64,000 nt of DNA from Tritonibacter horizontis (GTDB lineage Bacteria; Pseudomonadota; Alphaproteobacteria; Rhodobacterales; Rhodobacteraceae). The stretch lies in assembly GCF_001518015.1 (NCBI RefSeq), contig NZ_LPUY01000038.1, positions 1-64,000 of the forward strand, read 5' to 3'. A model generated the notes under the pieces. The model searched no databases. It was not told the DNA's origin and saw only the letters and a program-made list of their open reading frames with translations. Shown here in pieces: positions 45,959 through 55,504 of the stretch. How positions within the stretch are numbered: position 1 is the stretch's first letter; every line of letters starts with the position of its first letter. A program made the position numbers and the translations under genes.

Positions 45959-47773
45959 CTAACTGTCGGCGGCGCCACCATGTTCGCCATGCGCGGTCTT
46001 GTCCCAGAAAAACGGCGCGGCAAAGACCTCCCAAAGGGCCTTGTAGGCGGCAAAACACCCCATGACGAAATAGAGCGGCATCAATGGGGCCCAAAGCGCC
46101 AACCACGCACGACCGGAGGCGCGGGCACCGAAAATCCAGATGCAGAGATTGAGGGCTTCGAAAAAGATCAGGCTGGTGGTCGCGGCAAGCAGCAGCGGCT
46201 GTGGCAACAGGTGGTCGCTAGGGTGTGACAGGCCGAGGGCCACCAGCCAAAGGCTCCACAAGACGGGGGCCAGCAGGAATTGCCCCAGTGTCCCCAGAAA
46301 AAACGCCTGAAAGCCTAGGAACTTACGCCAACCGAGGTCCGACAGGAGCTGACCCGGGGACCGCATGTGAACCATATAGGTCATCATGAAGCCCTTGAGC
46401 CAGCGAGAGCGTTGTTTGATCCATGGGATCACGCGGCTGTTTGCCTCTTCATGCGTGGCGGTAGGGAGCATCTCCGTGCGAAACCCGGCCCGGGCCAGAC
46501 GAACGCCGAGATCGGCATCTTCGGTGACGTTATGCGCATCCCAGGCGCCCAGCTGTTCAAGCGCATCACGGCGGATGAACAGGGTGGTGCCGCCCAGCGG
46601 GACAACGAGGCCCAAACGTGCAATGCCTTGCAGGAGCACCCGGAACCAGCCGGCGTATTCCAGCGTAAAACACCGTGAGATCCAGTTGCAGGACGGGTTG
46701 TAGAAATCCAGAACCCCCTGCAGGCAGGCCACATCCGACGGGGCGCGCTCAAAGGCATCCGCGACGATATCAAGCTGCTTGGCTTCGGGCGCGTCTTCGG
46801 CATCCCAGATCCCGATGATCTCGCCCCGGCAGTAATTCAGCGCATAATTCATCGCGCGTGGCTTTGTCGTCAGGGGACCATCGCCTGGAACCTCGACAAC
46901 GCGAAACCAATCGGGCAGGTCAGCGCATTCGACCGCGGCGCGGGTCATGTCATCGTGTTCTTCCAGAACCAGCAAAACCTCCATCTTGTCCCGAGGGTAG
47001 GTCAGCCGGCAGAGCCGACGCAGCAGATGGCGCCCGATTTCGGATTCTCGGTAGAGCGGGACAACCATCGAGATCAGCGGCGCGCTGTGGCCCAACCTGT
47101 CGCGCCTGGCTGGCGTTGCCGATCCGCTGCGCACTGCAGCCAGCAGTCCTGAAACACGAAGCGATGTGAACAAAAGCAGGGACACCAGGGCCACTGTGAC
47201 AAGCGTGGACAGCATTGCCCCCGGCGCAAGCAGCGCGGCGAGGATCGCAACCGCCGCAATGCAGACCGCCGGGGCGCGGGCGCGGTGGCAGTCAAAGCTG
47301 CGGCAACTCAAATGGCGCGGCACGCTTCGGGCGGCGGATTGGGTCATTTGGGCACTGAAATACTCTGTCAGGCTGGCTTCAATCGCCTTTTCAGGCGCGG
47401 GCACTGTTATTAGATCCTCGAACCGGTCAGAGAGAGCCGCCAGAACGGGTTCAGTCTGGCGCGGGTCGGCCATCAGCATCATCACCGTCCGTCCCAGCAT
47501 GTCGATGGGGACGGCCTGGTGGCGCAGCCAGAAGCTGGCAGGGCGCAACGACAGGATCTCCGCATTGGGGCTGTGGGCCGCTGCGATTCGGTCACCGCTG
47601 CCTTGCAGGGTGCCCAACCGGGCGAGATTGTTCAGGTGATCGTGATGCAGATCGGTGACGTTGGCCGACTGATCCAGAGGCACATCACGTAGAAACCGGC
47701 TCGCAGGCGCACGGGCCGGGCGGCGAAACAAGACACGACTGTGCCTGTGGATATCCACCTGATCCTGGCCCAT
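45959..47773 (-). CDS. GT2 polysaccharide synthase with secretion-ATPase-like N-terminal domain
   Basis: A 604-aa membrane glycosyltransferase. The N-terminal part (about 70-140) resembles the T2SSE_N/MshEN region of type II/IV secretion ATPases (FWLRHQAVPIDMLGRTVMML ... MADPRQTEPVLAALSDRF). One or two membrane helices follow (about 165-210). The GT2 domain (about 230-460) has ISMVVPLYRE, DAEDAPE, the acceptor motif TEDADLGVRLARAGF and QRSRWLKG (QxxRW). Four C-terminal membrane helices follow. The layout is that of processive cellulose/curdlan-like synthases that extrude polymer. The GntR gene is convergent with a 15-bp gap. Product and c-di-GMP control are not proven. Confidence 0.8.
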   Translation of the reverse strand: MGQDQVDIHRHSRVLFRRPARAPASRFLRDVPLDQSANVTDLHHDHLNNLARLGTLQGSGDRIAAAHSPNAEILSLRPASFWLRHQAVPIDMLGRTVMMLMADPRQTEPVLAALSDRFEDLITVPAPEKAIEASLTEYFSAQMTQSAARSVPRHLSCRSFDCHRARAPAVCIAAVAILAALLAPGAMLSTLVTVALVSLLLFTSLRVSGLLAAVRSGSATPARRDRLGHSAPLISMVVPLYRESEIGRHLLRRLCRLTYPRDKMEVLLVLEEHDDMTRAAVECADLPDWFRVVEVPGDGPLTTKPRAMNYALNYCRGEIIGIWDAEDAPEAKQLDIVADAFERAPSDVACLQGVLDFYNPSCNWISRCFTLEYAGWFRVLLQGIARLGLVVPLGGTTLFIRRDALEQLGAWDAHNVTEDADLGVRLARAGFRTEMLPTATHEEANSRVIPWIKQRSRWLKGFMMTYMVHMRSPGQLLSDLGWRKFLGFQAFFLGTLGQFLLAPVLWSLWLVALGLSHPSDHLLPQPLLLAATTSLIFFEALNLCIWIFGARASGRAWLALWAPLMPLYFVMGCFAAYKALWEVFAAPFFWDKTAHGEHGGAADS

Positions 47774-47863
47774 AGCTGACGGCTAGCAGTTTGAGACAGT
47801 TGAACAAAGTTAATCGCGCATAATTCACTGTCCCGGACCTGTTGGAAACAGGCCTGTACGGGA

Positions 47864-47895
47864 CCCTGCCCGAGGGTCGCGATCGTCGGGCAGGG
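47864..47895 (-). terminator. 10-bp hairpin after carA
   Basis: CCCTGCCCGA (47864-47873) pairs perfectly with TCGGGCAGGG (47886-47895) around a 12-base loop, 23 bases past the carA stop on the minus strand. No T-run follows. A second smaller hairpin (CCTGTT/AACAGG, 47838-47852) lies next to it. Confidence 0.45.
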
Positions 47896-47918
47896 GGGCA
47901 ACATTGCGGTTGCGGGTT

Positions 47919-49079
47919 TTATCCTCTGCGGGCGGCCATGGCTTCGGCAAACCTCTCAAAGAGGTAGTAACTGTCCTGCGGTCCCGGGCTGGCTTCCGGG
48001 TGGTGCTGAACGGAGTAGACCGGACGCTCGGTCATGCGGATACCGCAGTTGGAGCCGTCGAACAGCGACACATGGGTTTCTTCTACGCCAGCAGGCAGCG
48101 ATTGCGCATCGACCGCAAACCCGTGGTTCATCGAGGTGATTTCAACCTTACCGGTGCTGTTATCCTTGACCGGGTGGTTGGCCCCGTGGTGGCCGTGGTT
48201 CATCTTTATCGTCTTGGCGCCAAGCGCCAGCGCCAGCATCTGGTGCCCAAGGCAGATCCCAAAGACCGGCAGGTCGGTCTTGTCCAGGATGTCCCGGATC
48301 ATCGGCACCGCATAGCTGCCGGTCGCCGCCGGGTCGCCGGGGCCATTGGACAGAAAGACACCGTCGGGGTCGTGGGCCAGCACCTCTTCCGAGGTTGCGG
48401 TCGCAGGCAGCACCGTGACATCACACCCGGCGGAGGCCAGGCAGCGCAAGATGTTGCGCTTGGCGCCGTAGTCGATCGCGACAACCTTGTGTGTGGCAGT
48501 TTCTTGACGGGTGTACCCCTCGGGCCAGGCCCACCGCATTTCATCCCAGCGATAGCTCTGGGCGCATGTGACATCCTTGGCAAGGTCCATGCCTTCCAGT
48601 CCGGGCCAGGCCCGCGCCTGCGCGACCAGTGCCTCGATGTTGAAATCACCGTCGGGATTATGCTCCAGCGCGACATGCGGCGCGCCCTGTTGGCGAATGG
48701 CCCGGGTCAGCCGCCGGGTATCAATGCCGCCAATGGCAATGCGCCCGGTGCGGGTCAGCCAGGACTTCAGCTCTTCGGTCGTGCGCCAGTTGGACGCCAG
48801 CGTCGGGTCCCATTTTACGACCATGCCCGCAGCAACCGGATCGGCAGTTTCGTCGTCTTCGGGTGTGACGCCGGTGTTGCCGATATGGGGGAAGGTGAAG
48901 GTGACGATCTGCCCGGCATAGGACGGATCGGTCATGATCTCCTGATAGCCTGTCATTGCAGTGTTGAAGCAAAGCTCTGCCACGCATCGTCCGGTTGCGC
49001 CAAAGCCGTGTCCGTAAAACACGGTCCCGTCAGCAAGGGCCAGACAAGCGGTAGGTTTCGGCGAAACGGTATCGACCAT
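47919..49079 (-). CDS. carA: Carbamoyl-phosphate synthase small chain
   Basis: The glutaminase subunit of carbamoyl-phosphate synthase, supplying ammonia to CarB for arginine and pyrimidine synthesis. The class I amidotransferase triad is visible: Cys in FGICLGHQMLALALG and His-Glu in VQHHPEASPGPQDS. The N-terminal FYGHGFGATGRCVAELCFNT is typical. Length is 386 aa. carB is not in the window. It is divergent from the YqeY-type gene. Confidence 0.96.
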   Translation of the reverse strand: MVDTVSPKPTACLALADGTVFYGHGFGATGRCVAELCFNTAMTGYQEIMTDPSYAGQIVTFTFPHIGNTGVTPEDDETADPVAAGMVVKWDPTLASNWRTTEELKSWLTRTGRIAIGGIDTRRLTRAIRQQGAPHVALEHNPDGDFNIEALVAQARAWPGLEGMDLAKDVTCAQSYRWDEMRWAWPEGYTRQETATHKVVAIDYGAKRNILRCLASAGCDVTVLPATATSEEVLAHDPDGVFLSNGPGDPAATGSYAVPMIRDILDKTDLPVFGICLGHQMLALALGAKTIKMNHGHHGANHPVKDNSTGKVEITSMNHGFAVDAQSLPAGVEETHVSLFDGSNCGIRMTERPVYSVQHHPEASPGPQDSYYLFERFAEAMAARRG

Positions 49080-49201
49080 GACTCAGACTCTCCATGCGGG
49101 CAAAATTCGCGCATCAATAGGGGCCGTGTGGTCTGGGGTCAAGCGCTGAACAGGCGGCACAGCACGGGTTTATGCCCGCAGAGGCGGTTGTTCAGGACAT
49201 C

Positions 49202-49230
49202 TTGAAAATCCTGTTGGATTTGATTAATAC
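49202..49230 (+). promoter_or_regulatory. Putative sigma-70 promoter for the YqeY-type gene
   Basis: TTGAAA at 49202-49207 and TAATAC at 49225-49230 are separated by 17 bases, close to the housekeeping consensus. The start codon lies 35 bases after the -10 hexamer. Confidence 0.5.
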
Positions 49231-49265
49231 TGCGCGTTCTTGTTCCACATGGACGAAGAGAGCAC

Positions 49266-49739
49266 ATGGATACGCGAGACCGGGTCAACCAGGCCCTCAA
49301 GCAGGCAATGAAGGACAAGGCGACAGACCGCCTGTGTACTTTGCGCCTGATCAATGCCGCTATCAAGGACCGCGAAATCGCGGCACGGGGTGACGGCGAA
49401 GAGGGTGGTATCGAGGACGAAGATATCCTGGCCATCCTCGGCAAGATGACCAAACAGAGGAATGAAAGCGCCCGCGCCTACGAAGAAGGCGGGCGGCTTG
49501 ATCTGGCAGAACGCGAGATGAACGAGATCGCCATCATCGAGGAGTTCCTGCCCAAACAACTTTCGCATGACGAAATCAGCACCGCGGTGAAACACGCCGT
49601 TGATGAAACCGGGGCTGAATCGATTCGCGACATGGGCAAGGTGATGGGAGCCTTGAAGGCAAAATACACCGGCCAGATGGATTTCGGCAAAGTCGGACCA
49701 ATGGTCAAGGATCAGCTCTGCTCCGCTGGCGGCTGCTAG
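49266..49739 (+). CDS. GatB/YqeY domain protein
   Basis: A 157-aa protein of the YqeY family, which resembles the tRNA-binding tail of GatB. Conserved segments are MDTRDRVNQALKQAMKDKA, LRLINAAIKDREIAARG and the end MGALKAKYTGQMDFGKVGPMVK. It may bind tRNA but its role is unresolved. It has its own promoter-like sequence and terminator, so it is probably monocistronic. Confidence 0.93.
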   Translation: MDTRDRVNQALKQAMKDKATDRLCTLRLINAAIKDREIAARGDGEEGGIEDEDILAILGKMTKQRNESARAYEEGGRLDLAEREMNEIAIIEEFLPKQLSHDEISTAVKHAVDETGAESIRDMGKVMGALKAKYTGQMDFGKVGPMVKDQLCSAGGC

Positions 49740-49802
49740 GGGACAGAGGCGCCAGAACGGCGTGTTGCCCGGTTGTCACCTGGCAAATTCGATAGGACAG
49801 CG

Positions 49803-49834
49803 ACCCCGGCCCTCTGGTAGCGGCCGGGGTTTTT
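49803..49834 (+). terminator. Intrinsic terminator after the YqeY-type gene
   Basis: ACCCCGGCC (49803-49811) and GGCCGGGGT (49822-49830) pair perfectly, followed by a run of T to 49834. Confidence 0.9.
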
Positions 49835-49846
49835 CGTTGTGGGGCC

Positions 49847-50347
49847 TCAATCTGCCCCCTCAACCCGCTGCCGCAGGGCGATGCGAAGGTCGTCGTAGAG
49901 CGCCTTGCGCTCCGGTTCGCTCAGAAAGGCGCCGATCTCCACCTCGCGGCCAGCGCCACGCAGGGTGACATAGTGGGGCACCGGCCCGTGATCACGATGC
50001 AGCACAACCTGCGCCCAATGCCGGTTGCAGCGCCACGTCTGTTCGCCGCCAGCCGCGTCCGTGCGGATCAGTTCGGCCAGCTCGGGCCCAAGGCGGAGCA
50101 CCTCGATCACCTGCGACTGTCGCCGGTGGCGATCCAGCGCATATTTCATGCCGAAAATCGCCAGCGCCAAAAAAGGGATCAGACCCCAGAACAGGGTTGA
50201 TCCCAGGACCGGCAGCAGCGGCAGCGAAATCAAGGCCGCCGTTGCCCCGAGAAAACCGACATAGCCTTCGGGCGTGAGCGATTGATGCGGCCACACGTGC
50301 AGCTCGCCATTTTGATCGCTTGGGGGGCATGTCCAATCATACGGCAT
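49847..50347 (-). CDS. DUF2244 membrane protein
   Basis: A 166-aa protein with two adjacent membrane helices (about 31-50 and 52-70, ISLPLLPVLGSTLFWGLIPF) and a C-terminal soluble part containing VVLHRDHGPVPHYVTLRGAGREVEIGAFL, cited as about 113-142. This is the DUF2244 layout. It often accompanies cytochrome oxidase genes in alphaproteobacteria, and here it is just downstream of ctaD, which ends in its own terminator. Confidence 0.85.
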   Translation of the reverse strand: MPYDWTCPPSDQNGELHVWPHQSLTPEGYVGFLGATAALISLPLLPVLGSTLFWGLIPFLALAIFGMKYALDRHRRQSQVIEVLRLGPELAELIRTDAAGGEQTWRCNRHWAQVVLHRDHGPVPHYVTLRGAGREVEIGAFLSEPERKALYDDLRIALRQRVEGAD

Positions 50348-50433
50348 GGGGTGAGTTTAGTCGGCGGGCGAAAGGTGTCGAGGGGGACGCCGTCGGAAAT
50401 CCGGCAAAATACCTCTGCGGTGCTGCGACAAAA

Positions 50434-50466
50434 AATCGCCCCGGAGCGGTAAGCTTCGGGGCGATT
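50434..50466 (-). terminator. Intrinsic terminator after ctaD
   Basis: AATCGCCCCGGAGC (50434-50447) pairs with GCTTCGGGGCGATT (50453-50466) with one G-U pair. The minus strand continues with a T-run, so it ends ctaD transcription. Confidence 0.88.
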
Positions 50467-50489
50467 CGGTTTGGTTCGATCTGGTCGCG

Positions 50490-52163
50490 TTAGTGCGCGT
50501 GACCTTTGTCCCAGTCTTCCTGTTTCGGCAGGATTTCAAAGGTATGCTCTGGCGGCGGAGAGGGCAGGGTCCACTCCAGCGTGTCGGCATATTCGTTCCA
50601 GTAGTTGTTCTGGGTGATGCGCGCGCCCCGCAAGAGCGAGTAGATCACCACACCGAAGAACAGGATGAAGGATGCAAAGGACAGGAACGCGCCATAGGAC
50701 GAGATCTTGTTCCAGTAGGCAAAGCCTTCAGGATAGTCGATGTAGCGACGCGGCATGCCCTGACGTCCGAGGAAGTGCTGCGGGAAGAAAGTGATGTTTG
50801 CGCCGATGAAGAACATCCAGAAATGGATCTGCGCGCCCAGCTCGTTGTACTGACGGCCGGTCATCTTACCGAAGTAGAAGTAGATCCCGGAGAAGATCGC
50901 GAACACGGCACCCAAGCTCATGACGTAGTGGAAGTGGGCCACAACGTAATAGGTGTCATGATAGGCGCGGTCGACGGCAGCCTGGGACAGCACCACACCC
51001 GTGACACCGCCGACGGTGAACAGGAACAGGAAGCCGAAGGCGAACATCATCGGGGCCTTGAACTCGATGGAGCCGCCCCACATGGTTGCGATCCAGGAGA
51101 ACACCTTCACCCCGGTCGGCACCGCAATCACCATGGTCGCCAGCATGAAGTAGGCCTGTTGGTTGAGGCTCATGCCGACGGTATACATGTGGTGCGCCCA
51201 GACGACGAAGCCCAGAACACCAATCGCAATGATTGCCCAGACCATCGGCAGGTAGCCAAAGACCGGCTTGCGCGAGAAGGTGGCGATAACGTGGCTGATG
51301 ATGCCAAAGCCCGGCAGGATCACAATGTAGACTTCCGGGTGTCCAAAGAACCACAGAATGTGCTGGTAGAGGATCGGATCGCCGCCACCTGCGGGGTCAA
51401 AGAACGTGAACCCGAAGTTGCGGTCCATCAGCAGCATGGTGATGGCGCCTGCCAGAACCGGCAGCGACAGCAGGATCAACCAGGACGTGACAAAGATCGA
51501 CCAGGAAAACAGCGGCACCTTGAACAGGGTCATGCCGGGGGCACGCATGTTCAGGAAGGTGGTGATCATGTTGATCGCGCCGAGGATCGAGGAGGCACCG
51601 GAGACGTGCACGGCGAAGATCGCCAGATCCATCGAGTAGCCGCCTTCCTGCACCGAAAGCGGCGGGTAAAGCACCCAGCCCACGCCGGAACCCAGCTGAC
51701 CATTGCCGCCGGGAGAGATAACGGAACACACCGCCAGGGACGTTCCAGCAACATAGAGCCAGAAGCTCAGGTTGTTCATCCGCGGGAAGGCCATGTCCGG
51801 CGCGCCGATTTGCAACGGCATGAAGTAGTTGCCAAAGCCGCCAAACAGCGCCGGAATGACAACAAAGAACATCATCAGGATACCATGACCCGTAATGAGA
51901 ACGTTCCAGAGGTGACCGTTCGGAGTACAGGTCGCGGAGGAGTCCGCGAACATGCGCGCCCCTTCCAAACACATGTGCTGTACGCCGGGTTCCATCAGTT
52001 CGATCCGCATGAAGACGGTGAACGCGACGGATATGAAACCTGCTAGCGCCGAAACGATCAGGTAAAGGATACCGATATCCTTGTGGTTCGTGCTCATGAA
52101 CCAGCGCTGGAAGAAGCTGCGCTCGTCCTCGTGGCCGTGACCTTGAATGGCTGCGTCTGCCAT
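50490..52163 (-). CDS. ctaD: Cytochrome c oxidase subunit I
   Basis: The catalytic subunit of aa3-type oxidase, with heme a and the heme a3-CuB centre, 557 aa and twelve membrane helices. Key segments are [36 protein letters not shown] (with the CuB His and cross-linked Tyr), the two-histidine CuB site WAHHMYTVG, and [17 protein letters not shown] with the heme ligands. It is separated from ctaC-ctaE by about 40 kb and lies on the other strand; this is also the pattern in Rhodobacter and Paracoccus. Alternative symbol coxA. Confidence 0.97.
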   Translation of the reverse strand: MADAAIQGHGHEDERSFFQRWFMSTNHKDIGILYLIVSALAGFISVAFTVFMRIELMEPGVQHMCLEGARMFADSSATCTPNGHLWNVLITGHGILMMFFVVIPALFGGFGNYFMPLQIGAPDMAFPRMNNLSFWLYVAGTSLAVCSVISPGGNGQLGSGVGWVLYPPLSVQEGGYSMDLAIFAVHVSGASSILGAINMITTFLNMRAPGMTLFKVPLFSWSIFVTSWLILLSLPVLAGAITMLLMDRNFGFTFFDPAGGGDPILYQHILWFFGHPEVYIVILPGFGIISHVIATFSRKPVFGYLPMVWAIIAIGVLGFVVWAHHMYTVGMSLNQQAYFMLATMVIAVPTGVKVFSWIATMWGGSIEFKAPMMFAFGFLFLFTVGGVTGVVLSQAAVDRAYHDTYYVVAHFHYVMSLGAVFAIFSGIYFYFGKMTGRQYNELGAQIHFWMFFIGANITFFPQHFLGRQGMPRRYIDYPEGFAYWNKISSYGAFLSFASFILFFGVVIYSLLRGARITQNNYWNEYADTLEWTLPSPPPEHTFEILPKQEDWDKGHAH

Positions 52164-52427
52164 TTGGGTGCCTCCTGTTTATACTCCGCAGTGACCGCAC
52201 GAGGGATTCCCGGCGGTCCTGGTCTCGCACCGGTTTTAGAGCGCCATTCCATGCCCTTCAATGGCCGAGTTCGTTCTGTATCAAGAATAATTGTCGCGCC
52301 CTCTTGCGTTTTTCGCTGATCTTACCGTTGCTGTCGGGCGCGACGTGCAGAAACGGCGTCTTGCTTGACCGGGCCGGTTCCGCCTGCAAAACCACTGCAA
52401 GTTGCCCCAAAATGGAGAGTCTCGACC

Positions 52428-52844
52428 ATGAGCGCCTATGATCCCGACAACATCTTTGCCAAAATTCTGCGGGGAGAGATCCCTTCGACACGTGTCTATG
52501 AGGATGACGAGACTCTGGCATTCATGGACATTATGCCGCGGGCGGATGGCCACCTTCTGGTCATTCCCAAGACGCCTTGCCGTAATGTGCTGGATGCCAG
52601 CCCGGCGCAATTGGAGGCGGTGATCCGCAGCGTTCAGACACTGGCGAAGGCGGCAAAAGCGGCCTTTGATGCCGATGGGGTCACCATTCAGCAGTTCAAT
52701 GAGGCCGCAGGCGGGCAGGAAGTGTTCCACCTGCATTTCCATATCCTGCCGCGCCACGAAGGCGTTGCCTTGCGGGCACCGGGCCAGATGGGCGACATGG
52801 ATGACATTGCTGCCCACGCTGAGAAAATTCGCGCCGCTCTCTGA
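52428..52844 (+). CDS. HIT family protein (Hint type)
   Basis: A 138-aa histidine triad protein that hydrolyses adenosine phosphoramidates or related nucleotides. The HxHxH motif is VFHLHFHILPR. The N-terminus DNIFAKILRGEIPSTRVYED is typical of the Hint branch. ATG 52428 is preferred (MSAYDPDNIF), with GGAGAG upstream. It is divergent from ctaD. Confidence 0.93.
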   Translation: MSAYDPDNIFAKILRGEIPSTRVYEDDETLAFMDIMPRADGHLLVIPKTPCRNVLDASPAQLEAVIRSVQTLAKAAKAAFDADGVTIQQFNEAAGGQEVFHLHFHILPRHEGVALRAPGQMGDMDDIAAHAEKIRAAL

Positions 52845-52927
52845 GGGCCGCCGCCATCAGCCCGTGTTGCCCGCCGCGCGGCAGCACGGGCCTTCACAAT
52901 CAGGCATCGTCCCTCGGTTCGGGGCGA

Positions 52928-53605
52928 TTACGCGACGGTGCAGGTCGGGGCGCTCTCGGGTGCAAAAGCCACATCAAACGTGCGTTTCAAAGCCACATCC
53001 ACATCCGCCAGCGTGACCGGCAGCCCCAGATCGACCAGGCTGGTGACCCCGTGTTCGGTGATGCCACAGGGCACGATCCCGTCAAAATGACTGAGGTCCG
53101 GTTCCACGTTGATGGAGATGCCGTGAAAACTCACCCATTTCCGCAGGCGGATGCCAATTGCTGCGATTTTATCTTCCTGAAGGGCGCCAGTGGCCGACAA
53201 CGGCTTGTCCGGGCGCTCCACCCAGACGCCCACACGACCGTCCCGGACATGGCCGGTGACGTTGAATTCTTCCAGCGCCAGGATCACCCAACGTTCCAGT
53301 TGCCGCACGAAGCAGCGCACATCCTTGCCACGCTTGGCGACATCAAGCATCACATAGATGACGCGCTGTCCGGGGCCGTGATAGGTGTATTGTCCCCCCC
53401 GTTTGGTAGCATGGACTGGGAAGCGGTCGGGGTCCGTCAGGTCTTCGCGCCGCGCAGACGTGCCGGCCGTATATAGCGGTGGATGTTCGAGCAGCCAGAT
53501 GCATTCCTCGGCCGCGCCGCCTGCGATATCTTCGGCCCGAGACTCCATAAAAACCGTTGCATCTTCATAAGTTGTCAAGCCGTTTGAAACGATCCACTGC
53601 ACCAT
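52928..53605 (-). CDS. lipB: Octanoyltransferase LipB
   Basis: Transfers octanoate from octanoyl-ACP to lipoyl domains, the first step of lipoate synthesis. The signature [19 protein letters not shown] is present. The catalytic lysine is in [13 protein letters not shown] and the catalytic cysteine in [14 protein letters not shown]. Length is 225 aa. It is convergent with the HIT gene and divergent from the secreted protein that follows. Confidence 0.96.
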   Translation of the reverse strand: MVQWIVSNGLTTYEDATVFMESRAEDIAGGAAEECIWLLEHPPLYTAGTSARREDLTDPDRFPVHATKRGGQYTYHGPGQRVIYVMLDVAKRGKDVRCFVRQLERWVILALEEFNVTGHVRDGRVGVWVERPDKPLSATGALQEDKIAAIGIRLRKWVSFHGISINVEPDLSHFDGIVPCGITEHGVTSLVDLGLPVTLADVDVALKRTFDVAFAPESAPTCTVA

Positions 53606-53725
53606 TTGATAATACTCCTGTCGCTAGGCTCACATTCTAGGAAAACCTGACTCGCCTAGAGACGGTGCAATGAGGTATTCTGAATATGAAGTTCTTTTCA
53701 TATGTTGCCTGAGGGGTATAGTTCA

Positions 53726-55351
53726 ATGACATCAAAATCAATTCGGGCCCTTTTGGCCGCATCACTTTTGACGACGACAGCAGCGGCGCCGGTTGCGGCT
53801 GACAATCTCGGCGCGGCGCTTGTGGGGGGGCTGATCGGCGGCGCGATCCTGAACGAGGTGCACAAGAACAAACGCCGCACCACCGTGACCGCAAACAGCG
53901 GAACACGGATCCGAAACCGGGAAACCCAGACCGCGTTGAATTATTTCGGATTTCCTGCGGGCACGCCCGATGGTGTTTTTGGCAGTCGCTCCCGCGCTGC
54001 CGCCGCGCAATATCAGGTTTTCATGGGGTATCCCTCTACAGGTAATCTGACGCAATATGAGCGCGATTTCCTGGTTTCCTCCTACTCGCGCGCCCAAGTC
54101 GGCGGTCCGCAGGTCATCAAGGCCATGCAAAACCCCGCAGGGGTCCGAACGGTGCTGCATATCTGGCGGGACGAGGCAAACGGGACTCGCAGCGCGTCAA
54201 GCGGCTACGGCTATGCCGGTCTGCCGATTGAGGTCTCAAACGCTATTGACGAGATCGCAGCCAGTGCAGAGCCGACTGCAGAACAACTGCTGCAGCGCTC
54301 CGGCTTCATGCAGCTGGCAGATATGAACGGCGACGGTAAAAATGACTATATGATTGATACTTCGGTATCGGGCAGCTCCTTTTGGTGCGGCGCATCGCAT
54401 TGTTCTGTCATGGTTTTCGTTTCCACCCCGCAGGGGTACCAGCGCAATGATTTCATGGCACGCGACGTGACAACGGCCGATTTTTCCTGCCACCAGTCGG
54501 TTTGTCGTCTGAGCGAGGCACCGACGACCCTGGCGGCAGCGCCACCGGCGCCGCCGGTCGCCGCCCCGGTGCCGGTGGCTGCACCGACTGCACCGGTCAT
54601 GGCGTCTGGGCAAGCCACCTCCGGCGGGGCTCTTGGCGGCATCCAGCTGTTTGAGGCCCCGGCGGCGGCACCCCCCTCTTTGACCAGCCACTGCAGCAAG
54701 ATCAGCCTCCTGACCAATACCAATGGCGGGTTCGTTACCGCTGCAAGCATGACCGACCCGGATCTTGCACTGGGCGAGCAGTTTTGTCTGGCGCGGTCCT
54801 ATGCCATCAATCGTGGCGAAACCGCTGTGGCCGGCATACAGGGCGTTTCGCAATCCCAGGTGGACGCGCAATGCGACCAGTTCGGCCCGGCGGTGCGGCC
54901 GTTCCTTGCCAACCTTGGCACAACGGACCCTGCCGTGGTCATCGGCGACGTCCAGAAATTTATCCTGCAATCCAATATGTCCGTCGATCAGTTGAAAACC
55001 ACAGCGAGCATTTGCCTGTTCTCCGGGTATCGTCGCGACAGCATGGATGTGGCCCTGGGGGCCGCACTCCTGTTGGTTGGGCTGGGCGAACAGCCCTATG
55101 CCGAACTTGTCGGTCACCATATGGCGCTTGGCTTTGGCGCGCCGGTCAAGCTGAACCGCGCGCAGGGCTGGTATAGCCTTGCCACCAATGCCCTCGACAG
55201 TGGGGCAGAGCCGGTGTTCGCCCCCGGTCAGCCGGAGCGGGTGGCGCTGATCAAGGCGGCGTCAAATGGACTGACCGGGTCCAATATCCCGGCGCCCGTG
55301 CAAGCATCCACCGGCGGGGCAGCGCTGCCTGTCTTTGGTAGTTCTGACTGA
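53726..55351 (+). CDS. Secreted protein with peptidoglycan-binding-like domain
   Basis: A 541-aa protein with a signal peptide (about 1-26, ending PVAADN) and a glycine-zipper-like helix (GAALVGGLIGGAIL). Residues about 65-120 resemble a PG_binding_1 domain (TQTALNYFGFPAGTPDGVFG). An acidic DMNGDGKNDYMID loop (about 209-221) resembles an EF-hand/FG-GAP calcium loop. A Pro/Ala-rich linker (about 268-305) and a C-terminal domain with three or four cysteines follow. The ATG at 53726 has GAGGGG nine bases upstream and gives the signal peptide. Probably a lineage-specific envelope protein. A terminator follows, then tRNA-Leu. Confidence 0.75.
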   Translation: MTSKSIRALLAASLLTTTAAAPVAADNLGAALVGGLIGGAILNEVHKNKRRTTVTANSGTRIRNRETQTALNYFGFPAGTPDGVFGSRSRAAAAQYQVFMGYPSTGNLTQYERDFLVSSYSRAQVGGPQVIKAMQNPAGVRTVLHIWRDEANGTRSASSGYGYAGLPIEVSNAIDEIAASAEPTAEQLLQRSGFMQLADMNGDGKNDYMIDTSVSGSSFWCGASHCSVMVFVSTPQGYQRNDFMARDVTTADFSCHQSVCRLSEAPTTLAAAPPAPPVAAPVPVAAPTAPVMASGQATSGGALGGIQLFEAPAAAPPSLTSHCSKISLLTNTNGGFVTAASMTDPDLALGEQFCLARSYAINRGETAVAGIQGVSQSQVDAQCDQFGPAVRPFLANLGTTDPAVVIGDVQKFILQSNMSVDQLKTTASICLFSGYRRDSMDVALGAALLLVGLGEQPYAELVGHHMALGFGAPVKLNRAQGWYSLATNALDSGAEPVFAPGQPERVALIKAASNGLTGSNIPAPVQASTGGAALPVFGSSD

Positions 55352-55377
55352 GATTAGCACCTGTTATCAGTGCGTTG

Positions 55378-55408
55378 AAAAGCCCCCGGAACAAGTCTGG
55401 GGGCTTTT
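55378..55408 (+). terminator. Terminator after the secreted protein gene
   Basis: AAAAGCCCCC (55378-55387) and GGGGGCTTTT (55399-55408) pair perfectly, with further pairing inside the loop. T and A runs on opposite sides would allow action in both directions. Confidence 0.85.
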
Positions 55409-55448
55409 CCAATTTTATCCGCCAAAAGTTGGAAAAAACCACTTTTGT

Positions 55449-55496
55449 CCCTTCACAAGGTCACGGGCGTGGTCTATACGCCCCTTCACCAAGTCA
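55449..55496. repeat. Two imperfect direct repeats before tRNA-Leu
   Basis: CCCTTCACAAGGTCA (55449-55463) and CCCTTCACCAAGTCA (55482-55496) match at 13 of 15 positions with 33 bp between their starts. They lie immediately 5' of the tRNA gene. They might be protein-binding sites of the promoter or arm sites of the former integrase. Confidence 0.4.
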
Positions 55497-55504
55497 TAGA
55501 CAGT

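Noticed and set aside
50493-52046. Long open frame on the plus strand across ctaD (517 codons)
   Set aside because: It is exactly antisense to ctaD, rich in His, Asp, Gln and Arg as expected for the reverse of a GC-rich membrane-protein gene, and shows no domain.
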